Shown: in pieces, positions 1 through 6,156 of the stretch
Layout of the letters: every line of letters starts with the position of its first letter
Numbering within the stretch: position 1 is the first letter of the stretch
DNA from: Patescibacteria group bacterium
GTDB lineage: Bacteria; Patescibacteriota; Minisyncoccia; Portnoybacterales; GWB1-42-6
Length of the DNA stretch: 14,591 nucleotides
Direction: 5' to 3'
Assembly: GCA_018818145.1 (NCBI GenBank)
Contig: JAHIST010000096.1
Coordinates: 1 to 14,591, forward strand
The notes under the pieces: model-generated
Databases searched by the model: none
Told to the model about the DNA's origin: nothing
What the model saw: only the letters and a program-made list of their open reading frames with translations
Translations under genes and position numbers: made by a program

Positions 1-240
1 AAAAGAATCGGCGGAGCCAATTATCAGGTGCCGCGCGAAGTGCGCGGCGAGCGGCGGCTCACTCTGGCTATCCGCTGGATGGTTCGCGCGGCGCAGTCCA
101 AAAAAGGCAAACCCATGGCTGCCAAACTCGCTGAGGAATTTTTGGCGGCCTCAAAAAACGAAGGCACAGCTATTAAAAAGAAACTGGATATGCATAGAAT
201 GGCGGAAGCCAATAAAGCCTTCGCGCATTTTGCATGGTAA
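1..240 (+). CDS. rpsG: 30S ribosomal protein S7, C-terminal part (5'-truncated by window edge)
   Basis: S7 is a primary 16S rRNA binding protein that starts assembly of the 30S head and lies near the E site. The frame is open from base 1, with no start codon in the window, and ends at TAA 238-240. The visible 79 residues begin KRIGGANYQVPREVR and continue RRLTLAIRWMVRAA, the conserved S7 segment normally found at about residue 75 onward, so roughly half of the protein is present. The end AEANKAFAHFAW matches the usual S7 C-terminal helix. The gene directly precedes fusA, the standard str order. Its stop codon is also the first three bases of a family A repeat. Confidence 0.95.
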   Translation, partial: KRIGGANYQVPREVRGERRLTLAIRWMVRAAQSKKGKPMAAKLAEEFLAASKNEGTAIKKKLDMHRMAEANKAFAHFAW

Positions 241-463
241 AGGGCTTTCTCTAAATTTTTAATTCCGCGAAGCGGAAGCAGAAAATTTAGACAGAAAACC
301 TTTACCCCGTTAGATAAAAGCTTCCAAGTTCCCTCAACGATCGATTCTCCAATAGAGTAAATATTGAATAAAGAATCTTGGATGTTTTTATCTAACGGGG
401 TGCTCAATGTTGTAGTAAAATTTACTGCGCATTGATCTTGTAAATTTAAACAACATTGGCATG
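238..463 (+). repeat. Family A intergenic element, copy A1 (rpsG-fusA)
   Basis: This copy runs from the rpsG stop (TAAAGGGC) to the fusA start (ATTGGCATG). The left module is a nested hairpin: TAAAGG pairs with CCTTTA 299-304, TCTAAATTTT with AAAATTTAGA, and TTCCGC with GCGGAA at the tip. The central cassette is 305-400. In the right module, CAATGTTGT 405-413 is complementary to ACAACATTG 450-458. The overlapping GCTCAATG 402-409 is complementary, with one mismatch, to CATTGATC 430-437, so two hairpins compete. There is no Shine-Dalgarno sequence before fusA. Other copies are at 9439, 11610, 12673, 13093 and 14273. Confidence 0.9.
305..400 (+). mobile_element. Central cassette of A1 with 15-bp inverted ends, forward orientation
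   Basis: The cassette is 96 bp and is bounded by perfect inverted repeats CCCCGTTAGATAAAA and TTTTATCTAACGGGG. The interior is AT-rich, has its own weaker inverted repeats (CAATA/TATTG, TCCAAG/CTTGGA) and has no believable reading frame. The same 96-bp unit occurs at 11673, 13162 and, inverted, 14320. Its size, inverted ends and lack of coding capacity resemble a MITE-like non-autonomous element. No target duplication is evident at this copy. Confidence 0.7.
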
Positions 464-2548
464 AGAGCTCATCCTATTAACAAAATTCGCAACATTGGCA
501 TTATCGCCCACATTGATGCCGGCAAGACAACCGTTTCCGAACGAGTGCTTTTTTATACCGGCAAAAAGCATAAAATCGGCGAAGTCCATTACGGCGAGGC
601 GGAAATGGACTGGATGGAACAGGAAAAAGAGCGCGGCATTACCATTACCGCTGCCGCGACCACTTGTTTTTGGCACGATTGCCAAATCAATATTATTGAC
701 ACGCCCGGGCACATTGATTTCACGGTTGAGGTGCAGCGCTCGCTGCGCGTGCTGGACGGCGCGGTGGTGGTTTTTGACGGCGTGGCCGGAGTGGAGCCGC
801 AATCGGAAACAGTCTGGCACCAGGCGGACAAATACAAAGTGCCCCGCGCGTGTTTTATTAATAAAATGGACCGCACGGGAGCCAATTGGGAAAAAGATTT
901 AGCTTCAATTCACGAAAGATTAACTCCCAACGCCGTGCCCATAAATTTGCCGATTGGCGCGGAAGAAAATTTTTCGGGCATCATAGATCTTTTCAAAATG
1001 AAAGCCGTTAAATTTGAGGGGGAGCACGGAGAAAAAATTATAGAAGAAGAGATTCCTGCCGATAAGTTGGAATGGGCCAAAAAATGGCGCCATAATCTGG
1101 TTGAAAAAATTGTTGAGCAGGACGATATTTTGATGCAGCGCTATTTGGAAGGGAAAGAAAGCAGCGAGGAGGAACTGAAAAAAGTTCTAAGGCAGGCGGT
1201 CGTTAATTATAAATTAGTGCCGGTGCTTTGCGGCAGCGCTTTGAAAAATAAAGGCGTGCAGTATATGCTGGATGCGGTCTGCGACTATCTGCCCTCTCCG
1301 GTTGATTTACCGCCCACCGAAGGTTTTGACCCAGAAGATGAAATCAAAAAAATAGCGCGCGAGGCCAAAGACGAAGCGCCTTTTGCCGCGCTGGCCTTTA
1401 AAGTGGCCACTGACCCCTATGTGGGGCAGCTGACTTATTTTAGAATTTATTCGGGCACACTGAAGGCCGGTACGTATGTTTTAAATTCCAGTTCGGGCGA
1501 GCAGGAACGCATCGGCCGAATTTTGCGCATGCACGCCAAGCAGCGCGAAGAAATGCAGGAGATGTACACCGGAGAAATTGCCGCCACGGTCGGGCTGAAA
1601 AATACCAAAACCGGCGATACTCTTTGTGACCTGCAAAACCAGATCGTTTTGGAAAAAATCATTTTCCCAGAACCGGTTATTTCGGTGGCAATTGAACCCA
1701 AGACAAAAGCTGACCAGGAAAAAATGGGCATTGCTTTGCGCCGCCTGTCGGACGAAGACCCCACTTTTCGCATTAAAGGAGATATAGAAACCGGCCAAAC
1801 TATAATTTCAGGCATGGGCGAATTGCATTTGGAAATTATTGTTGACAGAATGCTGCGCGAATTTAAAGTTGAAGCCAATGTCGGCCGGCCGCAGGTCGCC
1901 TACAAAGAGACCATTAAGGGAGAGGCGGAAGCCGAAGGAAAATATATCAGGCAATCGGGCGGCCGGGGGCAGTACGGACATGTCTGGCTGCGGGTGGCGT
2001 CTAAAGAAAGAGGCGCGGGCTTTGAATTTTTGAACGAAATAAAAGGCGGCATTATTCCGCAGGAATTTATTCCGGCAATTGGAAAGGGAGTCAAGGAGGC
2101 TGTTGATAAAGGGGTGCTGGCCGGCTATCCGCTGGTGGATTTGTCGGTAACGCTTTACGACGGCTCTTATCACGATGTTGACTCTTCCGAAATCGCTTTT
2201 AAAATTGCCGGCGCCATGGCTTTGCAGGCAGCGACCAAGCGCGCCAAACTGGTCTTGCTGGAGCCGGTTATGCGCCTGCAGGTTATAACACCGGAGCAAT
2301 TCATGGGAGACGTAATCGGCGATATTAATTCTAAGCGCGGGCGGATTGAAAATATGACTGATCGGGGCGAGGGCGTGGCGCGCGTCAAAGTTATTGACGC
2401 CAAGGTGCCGCTGGGCGATATGTTCGGCTACGCGACAACTTTGCGCTCCACAACCCAGGGCAGGGCAAATTTTACAATGGAATTTAATAATTACGAGGAA
2501 GTGCCAAATAATATAACAACGCAGATTTTGGAGGGAAAAAGAAAATAA
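461..2548 (+). CDS. fusA: Translation elongation factor G
   Basis: EF-G is the GTPase that drives tRNA-mRNA translocation and, with ribosome recycling factor, splits ribosomes. The 695-residue length is typical. The G domain shows the P-loop AHIDAGKT at residues 16-23, switch I RGITI at 58-62, DTPGH at 80-84 and NKMD at 134-137. The later segment with GRGQYGHVWL and LYDGSYHDVDSSEIAF is the diagnostic domain IV, and TTQGRANFTMEF is in domain V. The start is fixed by MRAHPINKIRNIGIIAHIDAGKT, which matches the usual EF-G beginning, and the ATG abuts the family A repeat. No Shine-Dalgarno sequence is visible. No key residue is missing. Confidence 0.98.
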   Translation: MRAHPINKIRNIGIIAHIDAGKTTVSERVLFYTGKKHKIGEVHYGEAEMDWMEQEKERGITITAAATTCFWHDCQINIIDTPGHIDFTVEVQRSLRVLDGAVVVFDGVAGVEPQSETVWHQADKYKVPRACFINKMDRTGANWEKDLASIHERLTPNAVPINLPIGAEENFSGIIDLFKMKAVKFEGEHGEKIIEEEIPADKLEWAKKWRHNLVEKIVEQDDILMQRYLEGKESSEEELKKVLRQAVVNYKLVPVLCGSALKNKGVQYMLDAVCDYLPSPVDLPPTEGFDPEDEIKKIAREAKDEAPFAALAFKVATDPYVGQLTYFRIYSGTLKAGTYVLNSSSGEQERIGRILRMHAKQREEMQEMYTGEIAATVGLKNTKTGDTLCDLQNQIVLEKIIFPEPVISVAIEPKTKADQEKMGIALRRLSDEDPTFRIKGDIETGQTIISGMGELHLEIIVDRMLREFKVEANVGRPQVAYKETIKGEAEAEGKYIRQSGGRGQYGHVWLRVASKERGAGFEFLNEIKGGIIPQEFIPAIGKGVKEAVDKGVLAGYPLVDLSVTLYDGSYHDVDSSEIAFKIAGAMALQAATKRAKLVLLEPVMRLQVITPEQFMGDVIGDINSKRGRIENMTDRGEGVARVKVIDAKVPLGDMFGYATTLRSTTQGRANFTMEFNNYEEVPNNITTQILEGKRK

Positions 2549-2642
2549 GTTATTAGTTATTAGTTATTAGTTATTAGTTATTAGTTAACTAAAAACTAAA
2601 AGCGAGCCCGTAGGCGAGCGAGACTAAAAACTATCAACTGCC
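2549..2642 (+). repeat. GTTATTA tandem repeat followed by ACTAAAAAC-rich tail
   Basis: Directly after the fusA stop there are five perfect head-to-tail copies of the 7-mer GTTATTA (2549-2583), then GTTAACTAAAAAC. The second half holds two ACTAAAAACTA-like blocks partly complementary to the tandem array, separated by a GC-rich patch (GCGAGCCCGTAGGCGAGCGAG). The block could fold back on itself. It fills the whole fusA to next-gene spacer. The 7-bp unit is prone to slippage, so copy number may vary between strains. Confidence 0.8.
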
Positions 2643-2939
2643 ATGTGGGAAACAATCAAACAAATCTTGCACAAAAACGGAGGGACTTGTATTATTGTAG
2701 AAGAAGGAAAACCTTCATATATTGTGTCGCGCTTTGACGAATATCAAAAACTGCTGGAAAACCAGCCAGCGCCGCGGCTGCGCGAAGGGATAAACGAACA
2801 GGAGTTGCTGGAAAAGATAAATCAGGAGATTAATAACTGGAAAACCAAGCAGGCCGAAAACATTCCCGAAAATGAGCTGGACATACCCGAGGTTTCCGAA
2901 GAGGAGGACTTAAAGATAGAAAATTTACCGATAGTTTAA
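2643..2939 (+). CDS. Small protein with Phd/YefM antitoxin-like N-terminus
   Basis: This 98-residue protein lies between fusA and tuf. Residues about 13-38 (GGTCIIVEEGKPSYIVSRF, then DEYQKLL) resemble the N-terminal fold of Phd/YefM antitoxins, which bind operator DNA and, in true modules, neutralise a toxin encoded next door. The rest is acidic and Glu/Asn-rich (IPENELDIPEVSEEED), as expected of a disordered tail. No toxin gene follows: the next 310 bases hold a palindromic element and the tuf promoter region. It may be a stand-alone regulator or an orphan antitoxin-like relic. Start and frame are supported by the homology-like N-terminus. No Shine-Dalgarno sequence is visible. The family assignment rests on motif resemblance alone. 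Confidence 0.65.
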   Translation: MWETIKQILHKNGGTCIIVEEGKPSYIVSRFDEYQKLLENQPAPRLREGINEQELLEKINQEINNWKTKQAENIPENELDIPEVSEEEDLKIENLPIV

Positions 2940-2980
2940 AGGCTAAAAAGGAGGGTAGGTTTTTGTCTGCTGAAAATGGG

Positions 2981-3102
2981 TTTGACCCCGTTAGAAGTTC
3001 AGCTAATGCCCCAATGGTATTACAAGAATAAATTGCGATTCGCCTTCGGCTCGCATATGCTGAAATATATCTTTTTGTATAAAACTTCTAACAGGGTTTG
3101 AC
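2981..3102 (+). mobile_element. MITE-like element with CCCGTTAGAAGTT inverted ends and TTTGAC direct repeats
   Basis: Positions 2987-3096 start with CCCGTTAGAAGTT and end with AACTTCTAACAGGG, an inverted repeat with one extra base. The unit is flanked on both sides by TTTGAC (2981-2986 and 3097-3102), as expected for a 6-bp target-site duplication. The terminal CCCGTTAGA is shared with the cassettes inside family A, but the interior (with the small palindrome CGCCTTCGGCTCG) is different. A 41-codon frame at 2976-3101 is simply the element read through. The remaining spacer up to tuf (3127-3249) shows no further structure. Confidence 0.65.
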
Positions 3103-3126
3103 TTTTATTAAAAAAAGAGATAAGAT
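3098..3126 (+). promoter_or_regulatory. Putative sigma-70-type promoter for tuf
   Basis: TTGACT (3098-3103) is followed by a 17-bp A/T-rich spacer and TAAGAT (3121-3126). The -35 box matches consensus at 5 of 6 positions and the -10 at 4 of 6. It would give a leader of about 120 nt before tuf. The -35 box overlaps the right-hand TTTGAC direct repeat of the preceding insertion, so that insertion may have built or duplicated it. It is judged by eye only. Confidence 0.45.
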
Positions 3127-3249
3127 ATTGGCAGGTAATAAATATTTTAAAGCAAATAATTAAATGCGGATTTTTGCTGATTTATCGCGAAGAGTCCTTT
3201 GATTGTTCGTAATAAGCCGGCAAACCAATCTGCGCAAATCGCTAAAAAT

Positions 3250-4443
3250 ATGGCGGAAAAATTCGAACGCACTAAGCCCCATCTTAATGTGGGCACTATT
3301 GGTCATGTGGATCATGGCAAAACAACTTTAACAGCGGCGATGCTGAAAATTTTAGGCATGGCTGGTTATCTGGCTTCTCAGAAAGGCGTTGACCAGATTG
3401 ACGCGGCGCCCGAAGAGAAGGCGCGCGGGATTACCATTGCCACCTGTCACGTTGAATATGAAAGCGAAAAAAGGCACTATGCCCACATTGACTGTCCGGG
3501 GCACGCCGACTATATCAAAAATATGATTACCGGAGCGGCGCAGATGGATGGCGCAATCTTGGTTGTAGCCGCCACCGACGGACCGATGCCGCAAACCAGA
3601 GAGCATATTTTATTGGCGAGACAAGTCGGGGTGCCGGCCATCGTTGTTTTTTTAAACAAGGTTGACCAAGTTGATGATCCGGAATTAATTGATTTAGTGG
3701 AGCAGGAAATCAGGGAACTTTTAACCAAATATGAATATCCGGGCGACAAAACTCCGATTATCCGCGGTTCTGCCCTTAAGGCCCTGGAAGTCAGTTCAAA
3801 AGATGATGAAGCGGCTAAGCCCATTTTTGATTTAGTGAAGGCTTTGGATGATTTTGTTCCCGAACCGATTCGCGATACGGAAAAACCATATTTAATGCCG
3901 GTTGAAGATATTTTTTCAATTGAAGGGCGCGGCACGGTTGTGACCGGCAGGATTGAAAGAGGTAAAGTCAAAATAAACGAAGAAATTGAAATTATCGGTT
4001 TAAAACCGACCCAAAAAACCGTTGTGACGGGAATTGAAATGTTTAATAAGTCGCTGGATATAGGTCTGGCCGGCGATAATGCGGGAATTTTGCTGCGCGG
4101 TCTGAAAAAAGAAGATGTGGAACGCGGTCAGGTTTTGGCCAAACCCGGTTCAGTGACGCCCCATACTGAATTTGACGCTGAAATTTATATTTTGACCAAA
4201 GAAGAAGGCGGCCGTCATACGCCATTTTTCAAGGGATACAAGCCCCAGTTTTATATCCGCACAACCGATGTTACCGGTGAGGTAATTTTGCCCGAAGGAA
4301 CCGAGATGGTTATGCCCGGCGACACGGTTAATTTGAAGATTCAATTGATTACACCCGTTGCCCTGGAAGAGAAGCAAAAATTCGCCATCCGGGAAGGCGG
4401 CCATACGGTCGGCGCGGGCGTGGTTACAAAAATAATTAAATAA
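3250..4443 (+). CDS. tuf: Translation elongation factor Tu
   Basis: EF-Tu is the GTPase that delivers aminoacyl-tRNA to the ribosomal A site. I chose ATG 3250, giving 397 residues beginning MAEKFERTKPHLNVGTIGHV, because this matches the universal EF-Tu N-terminus. The frame is open upstream to a TTG at 3199, but those 17 residues do not look like EF-Tu. The G domain has GHVDHGKT at 18-25, RGITI at 59-63, DCPGH at 81-85 with the GTPase-activating His, and NKVD at 136-139. Domains 2 and 3 follow (GRGTVVTGRIERG, then GGRHTPFFKGYKPQFYIRTTD). The C-terminus (REGGHTVGAGVVTKIIK) is complete. No Shine-Dalgarno sequence is visible. Confidence 0.98.
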   Translation: MAEKFERTKPHLNVGTIGHVDHGKTTLTAAMLKILGMAGYLASQKGVDQIDAAPEEKARGITIATCHVEYESEKRHYAHIDCPGHADYIKNMITGAAQMDGAILVVAATDGPMPQTREHILLARQVGVPAIVVFLNKVDQVDDPELIDLVEQEIRELLTKYEYPGDKTPIIRGSALKALEVSSKDDEAAKPIFDLVKALDDFVPEPIRDTEKPYLMPVEDIFSIEGRGTVVTGRIERGKVKINEEIEIIGLKPTQKTVVTGIEMFNKSLDIGLAGDNAGILLRGLKKEDVERGQVLAKPGSVTPHTEFDAEIYILTKEEGGRHTPFFKGYKPQFYIRTTDVTGEVILPEGTEMVMPGDTVNLKIQLITPVALEEKQKFAIREGGHTVGAGVVTKIIK

Positions 4444-4497
4444 TTATTTGTCCAAAATTTTCTGCGTCGCAAGCGACTTGAAAATTTAGACATAATT
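4444..4497 (+). repeat. Intergenic hairpin between tuf and rpsJ, related to the family A left module
   Basis: TGTCCAAAATTTTC (4449-4462) pairs imperfectly with GAAAATTTAGACA (4480-4492). The tip carries a second perfect stem, GTCGC 4466-4470 with GCGAC 4473-4477. The AAATTTTC/GAAAATTT stem is the same as in the left modules of A1 and A3, and the sequence ends ATAATTGGCA, close to the family A 3' end ATTGGCATG. It looks like a decayed or minimal relative without the cassette and switch modules. Confidence 0.7.
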
Positions 4498-4517
4498 GGC
4501 AGTTCTTTACTACGATT

Positions 4518-4859
4518 ATGGCTGTTACTAAAAGCAAGCAGGAAAACGAGGAAATTAAACAACGGATTCGGATAAAAATCCGAGCGTACGACCACAAATT
4601 GATTGACCAGTCGGCGCGCCAGATTGTGGAAACTGCCCAGCGTTACGGCGCCGCGGTTTCCGGCCCCATGCCTTTGCCGACCGAAATTCGCAAATACACT
4701 GTTAATCGTTCAACTTTTGTGCACAAAGATTCCAGAGAGCAGTATGAAATGCGCGTCCACAAGCGCCTGGTTGATATTTTGAATCCGACCGCGAAGGTGA
4801 TTGATTCGCTGGTGAATTTAAATCTGCCGGCCGGAGTGGATATTGAAATTAAGATGTAA
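4518..4859 (+). CDS. rpsJ: 30S ribosomal protein S10
   Basis: S10 sits in the 30S head and also binds NusB in the antitermination complex. The 113 residues include the hallmark IRIKIRAYDHKLIDQSARQI, then GPMPLPTEIRKYTVNRSTFVHKDSREQYEMR and LPAGVDIEIKM at the end, as in most bacterial S10. The family is usually about 102 residues long; the extra length is an N-terminal stretch (MAVTKSKQENEEIKQR), assuming ATG 4518 is the true start. The next in-frame Met lies deep inside the domain. The gene heads the S10 part of the cluster after tuf. No Shine-Dalgarno sequence is visible. Confidence 0.97.
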   Translation: MAVTKSKQENEEIKQRIRIKIRAYDHKLIDQSARQIVETAQRYGAAVSGPMPLPTEIRKYTVNRSTFVHKDSREQYEMRVHKRLVDILNPTAKVIDSLVNLNLPAGVDIEIKM

Positions 4860-4862
4860 TTA

Positions 4863-4929
4863 AACTTACAGATTTACAGATTTTTACAGACGTATAGATA
4901 ATAAAAGTCATTCGAATCTGTAAGTTTTG
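4863..4929 (+). repeat. Inverted repeat after rpsJ with TTACAGAT direct repeats
   Basis: AAACTTACAGATT near 4863-4876 has an exact 13-base inverted partner, AATCTGTAAGTTT, ending near 4928. The left arm contains three tandem ACAGATTT-like units. A sequence of the same rhythm (ACGGATTACGGATTTTTACGGA) lies before rplN at about 11194-11216, so the two are probably members of one family. It begins a few bases after the rpsJ stop. Confidence 0.75.
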
Positions 4930-4989
4930 AAACAGAATTTAGCTATCTTTTTACAATCAGTCACACTTGTGTCAGGAATTAGTCAGGAG

Positions 4990-5016
4990 AAGCCCGGGCT
5001 AGCCGCGGCTTTTTCT
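4990..5016 (+). terminator. Terminator-like hairpin upstream of rplC (possible attenuator)
   Basis: AAGCC (4990-4994) pairs with GGCTT (5007-5011), with an inner CGG/CCG extension and a GCTAG loop, followed by a short T-run (TTTCT). This resembles a weak intrinsic terminator 22 bases before the rplC start. A distant -10-like TACAAT at 4952-4957 with TTGAAA at 4927-4932 has a poor 19-bp spacing. Some partial termination between rpsJ and rplC is possible; the U-tract is short. Confidence 0.4.
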
Positions 5017-5038
5017 ATTAAGAGTAATCGCCAATAGT

Positions 5039-5668
5039 ATGAGATTTATTTTAGCTAAAAAACTCCAAATGGCCCAGATTTTTGATTCAGAAGGCAAAGC
5101 AGTGCCCGTAACTTTGGTTCAGGCAGGGCCCTGCTTTGTGACGCAGGTGAAATCGAAAGATACCAAGGACGGATATAGCGCAGTACAAATTGCATTTGGT
5201 GAGATAAAGCATATTAATAAACCCAAAGAAGGGCATCTTTCGAAAATTAAAAATGAAAAATTAAAAATGAAAAATTTCGGAAAATACTTAAGAGAATTTA
5301 GGATTGCCAATTCCGAAATGAAATTAGGCGATGAAATTAAGGCTGATATTTTTAAGGAAGGGGACGAGGTGAAAGTCATTGGTATTTCCAAGGGTAAGGG
5401 TTTTGCCGGAGTGGTAAAGCGGCATGGATTTGCCGGCGGCCCGGCGAGCCACGGCCAAAAAGACAGGCTGCGCGCGCCCGGTTCAATTGGTTCAACTTTT
5501 CCGGAGCGAGTGCTGAAGGGCAAACGCATGGCCGGCCGAATGGGCGGTGAGCGGGTAACGGTTGAAGGTTTGACAGTAGCCAAAGTTGACGCGGAAAATA
5601 ATATTATCGCGATTAAGGGTGCGGTACCGGGGAATAGAGGACAGTTGTTGGAAATAATTTCTGATTAG
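5039..5668 (+). CDS. rplC: 50S ribosomal protein L3
   Basis: L3 is an early assembly protein whose central extension reaches toward the peptidyl transferase centre. At 209 residues it is normal length. The signature GFAGVVKRHGFAGGPASHGQ (about residues 120-139) and GSTFPERVLKGKRMAGRMG are intact, as is the C-terminal PGNRGQLLEI. Residues 69-79 (KIKNEKLKMKN) look foreign: they are encoded by an A-rich near-tandem repeat and sit exactly between the conserved GHLSK and GKYLREFR blocks. The start MRFILAKKLQMAQIF fits the family; no strong Shine-Dalgarno sequence is seen. The stop TAG is followed at once by a palindromic repeat. Confidence 0.97.
   Translation: MRFILAKKLQMAQIFDSEGKAVPVTLVQAGPCFVTQVKSKDTKDGYSAVQIAFGEIKHINKPKEGHLSKIKNEKLKMKNFGKYLREFRIANSEMKLGDEIKADIFKEGDEVKVIGISKGKGFAGVVKRHGFAGGPASHGQKDRLRAPGSIGSTFPERVLKGKRMAGRMGGERVTVEGLTVAKVDAENNIIAIKGAVPGNRGQLLEIISD
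5243..5275 (+). repeat. A-rich 14-bp near-tandem repeat read in frame inside rplC
   Basis: The block is about two and a third copies of AAAAATTAAAAATG. It encodes KIKNEKLKMKN in L3, between two conserved blocks. Low-complexity repeats of this form are typical of intergenic DNA in AT-rich genomes, so a repeat fragment appears to have been accommodated in frame in a surface loop. Confidence 0.6.
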
Positions 5669-5759
5669 TCATTCTGAGCGAAGCGAAGAATCTCGCAACT
5701 TGTTTGCGATTAAAGTGGTCTCGCATACGCGAGAGATTCCTCGCTACGCTCGGAATGAC
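5668..5759 (+). repeat. REP-like palindrome after rplC (GTCATTCTGAGCGAAG type)
   Basis: Two 27-nt arms (5668-5694 and 5733-5759) are complementary at all but three positions. The left begins GTCATTCTGAGCGAAGCG and the right ends CTACGCTCGGAATGAC. The spacer contains a second small palindrome, TCTCGC ATAC GCGAGA. From memory, palindromes of this CATTCTGAGCGAAGCGAAGAATC type are widespread intergenic repeats in unrelated environmental bacteria. It starts on the last base of the rplC stop codon. Confidence 0.85.
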
Positions 5760-5770
5760 GGAAAGGAAAT

Positions 5771-5812
5771 AAAAAAAAGCGCCATCGCAGGAAAAAATTC
5801 CTTGGACGGCGC
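5771..5812 (-). terminator. Intrinsic terminator of the antisense membrane-protein gene
   Basis: Read on the minus strand, GCGCC (5812-5808) and GGCGC (5783-5779) close a stem with an inner GGAA/TTCC pair, followed by eight consecutive T residues (5778-5771). It lies 12 bases past the stop of the minus-strand gene. A GC stem plus an unbroken U-tract is the classic Rho-independent form. Confidence 0.8.
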
Positions 5813-5823
5813 AGAACGGCTAT

Positions 5824-6090
5824 TCATTCAATTTTTGGTTGATCGGTCTCGGCCTCGGTTTCGTTTACTGGTCGCATTTTTGATAGAATTTCAAACGTTT
5901 TAAACGCAACACTTAATATGCAAATCGTTGAGAACATTACAGCTAAGATAAAGAAATTGACGCCAAACAGGATGCAGAATCTTGCTACCGGATCGCCGCG
6001 AAAGAAACCTGATAAGGCATAATTTATCGATACCTCCGATCCAAAAAAAAAGAACGCGCTAACTATTGCAATCACTTTAATCATAGTCAT
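5824..6090 (-). CDS. Small two-helix membrane protein, unknown function, antisense inside the S10 cluster
   Basis: I do not recognise the family. The frame is open upstream to 6174, but I chose ATG 6090 because GGAGGGAG lies 4 bases before it, giving 88 residues starting MTMIKVIAIVSAFFFFG. Two hydrophobic segments are visible: about residues 4-29, and about 38-63 (FCILFGVNFFILAVMFSTIC onward). They are joined by a short loop with charged residues (FRGDPVAR). The hydrophilic acidic tail ends ETEAETDQPKIE. A near-consensus promoter and an intrinsic terminator bracket it on the same strand, so it looks like an independent monocistronic unit inserted between rplC and rplD. Strand, signals and lack of conservation with the ribosomal genes suggest acquisition. 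It is not part of the canonical S10 order. Confidence 0.75.
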   Translation of the reverse strand: MTMIKVIAIVSAFFFFGSEVSINYALSGFFRGDPVARFCILFGVNFFILAVMFSTICILSVAFKTFEILSKMRPVNETEAETDQPKIE

Positions 6091-6093
6091 AAC

Positions 6094-6100
6094 TCCCTCC
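6094..6100 (-). promoter_or_regulatory. Strong Shine-Dalgarno site that fixes the antisense gene start
   Basis: On the minus strand the sequence reads AAAAGGAGGGAGTTATG. This is the only strong GGAGG-type site at normal spacing that I found before any gene in the window. It selects ATG 6090 over the upstream ATG 6174. Confidence 0.8.
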
Positions 6101-6127
6101 TTTTGCTGAATTTTGCCCCAATTTTTA

Positions 6128-6156
6128 AATATATCATAATCTATGCCATCTGTCAA
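6128..6156 (-). promoter_or_regulatory. Near-consensus sigma-70 promoter for the antisense gene
   Basis: On the minus strand TTGACA (6156-6151) is followed by exactly 17 bases and then TATATT (6133-6128). The -35 box is perfect and the -10 box matches 5 of 6. Transcription would begin near 6121 and give a leader of about 30 nt with a good ribosome site. The -35 box lies inside the first codons of rplD, so polymerase binding here could interfere with plus-strand transcription. Confidence 0.75.

Noticed and set aside
24..407. Minus-strand open frame of 127 codons, and a similar one at 13040-13264 beginning MSTPLDKNI
   Set aside because: Both are translations of the family A cassette and run into rpsG or rpsN on the other strand. 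The similarity between them comes from the DNA repeat; no ribosome site is present and the hairpin modules differ in frame.
238..460. Family A as a specific ribosomal-protein autoregulatory leader (e.g. an S7, S8 or L4 site)
   Set aside because: The same structure precedes six different genes, and the inverted and replaced cassettes would not preserve a specific protein-binding site. I could not match it to a known mimic of an rRNA target.
2976..3101. 41-codon plus-strand frame beginning MGLTPLEVQLMPQWY with GGAGG about 22 bases upstream
   Set aside because: It starts outside and ends within the direct repeat of the MITE-like element, so it is the element read through. The ribosome site is too far from the ATG.
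3199..3249. Upstream TTG start for tuf adding 17 residues
   Set aside because: The added residues (MIVRNKPANQSAQIAKN) have no counterpart in EF-Tu, whereas ATG 3250 gives the canonical MAEKFERTKPH.
5700..5903. 67-codon plus-strand frame after rplC
   Set aside because: It lies across the REP-like palindrome and is antisense to the better supported membrane-protein gene. It has no ribosome site or recognisable composition.
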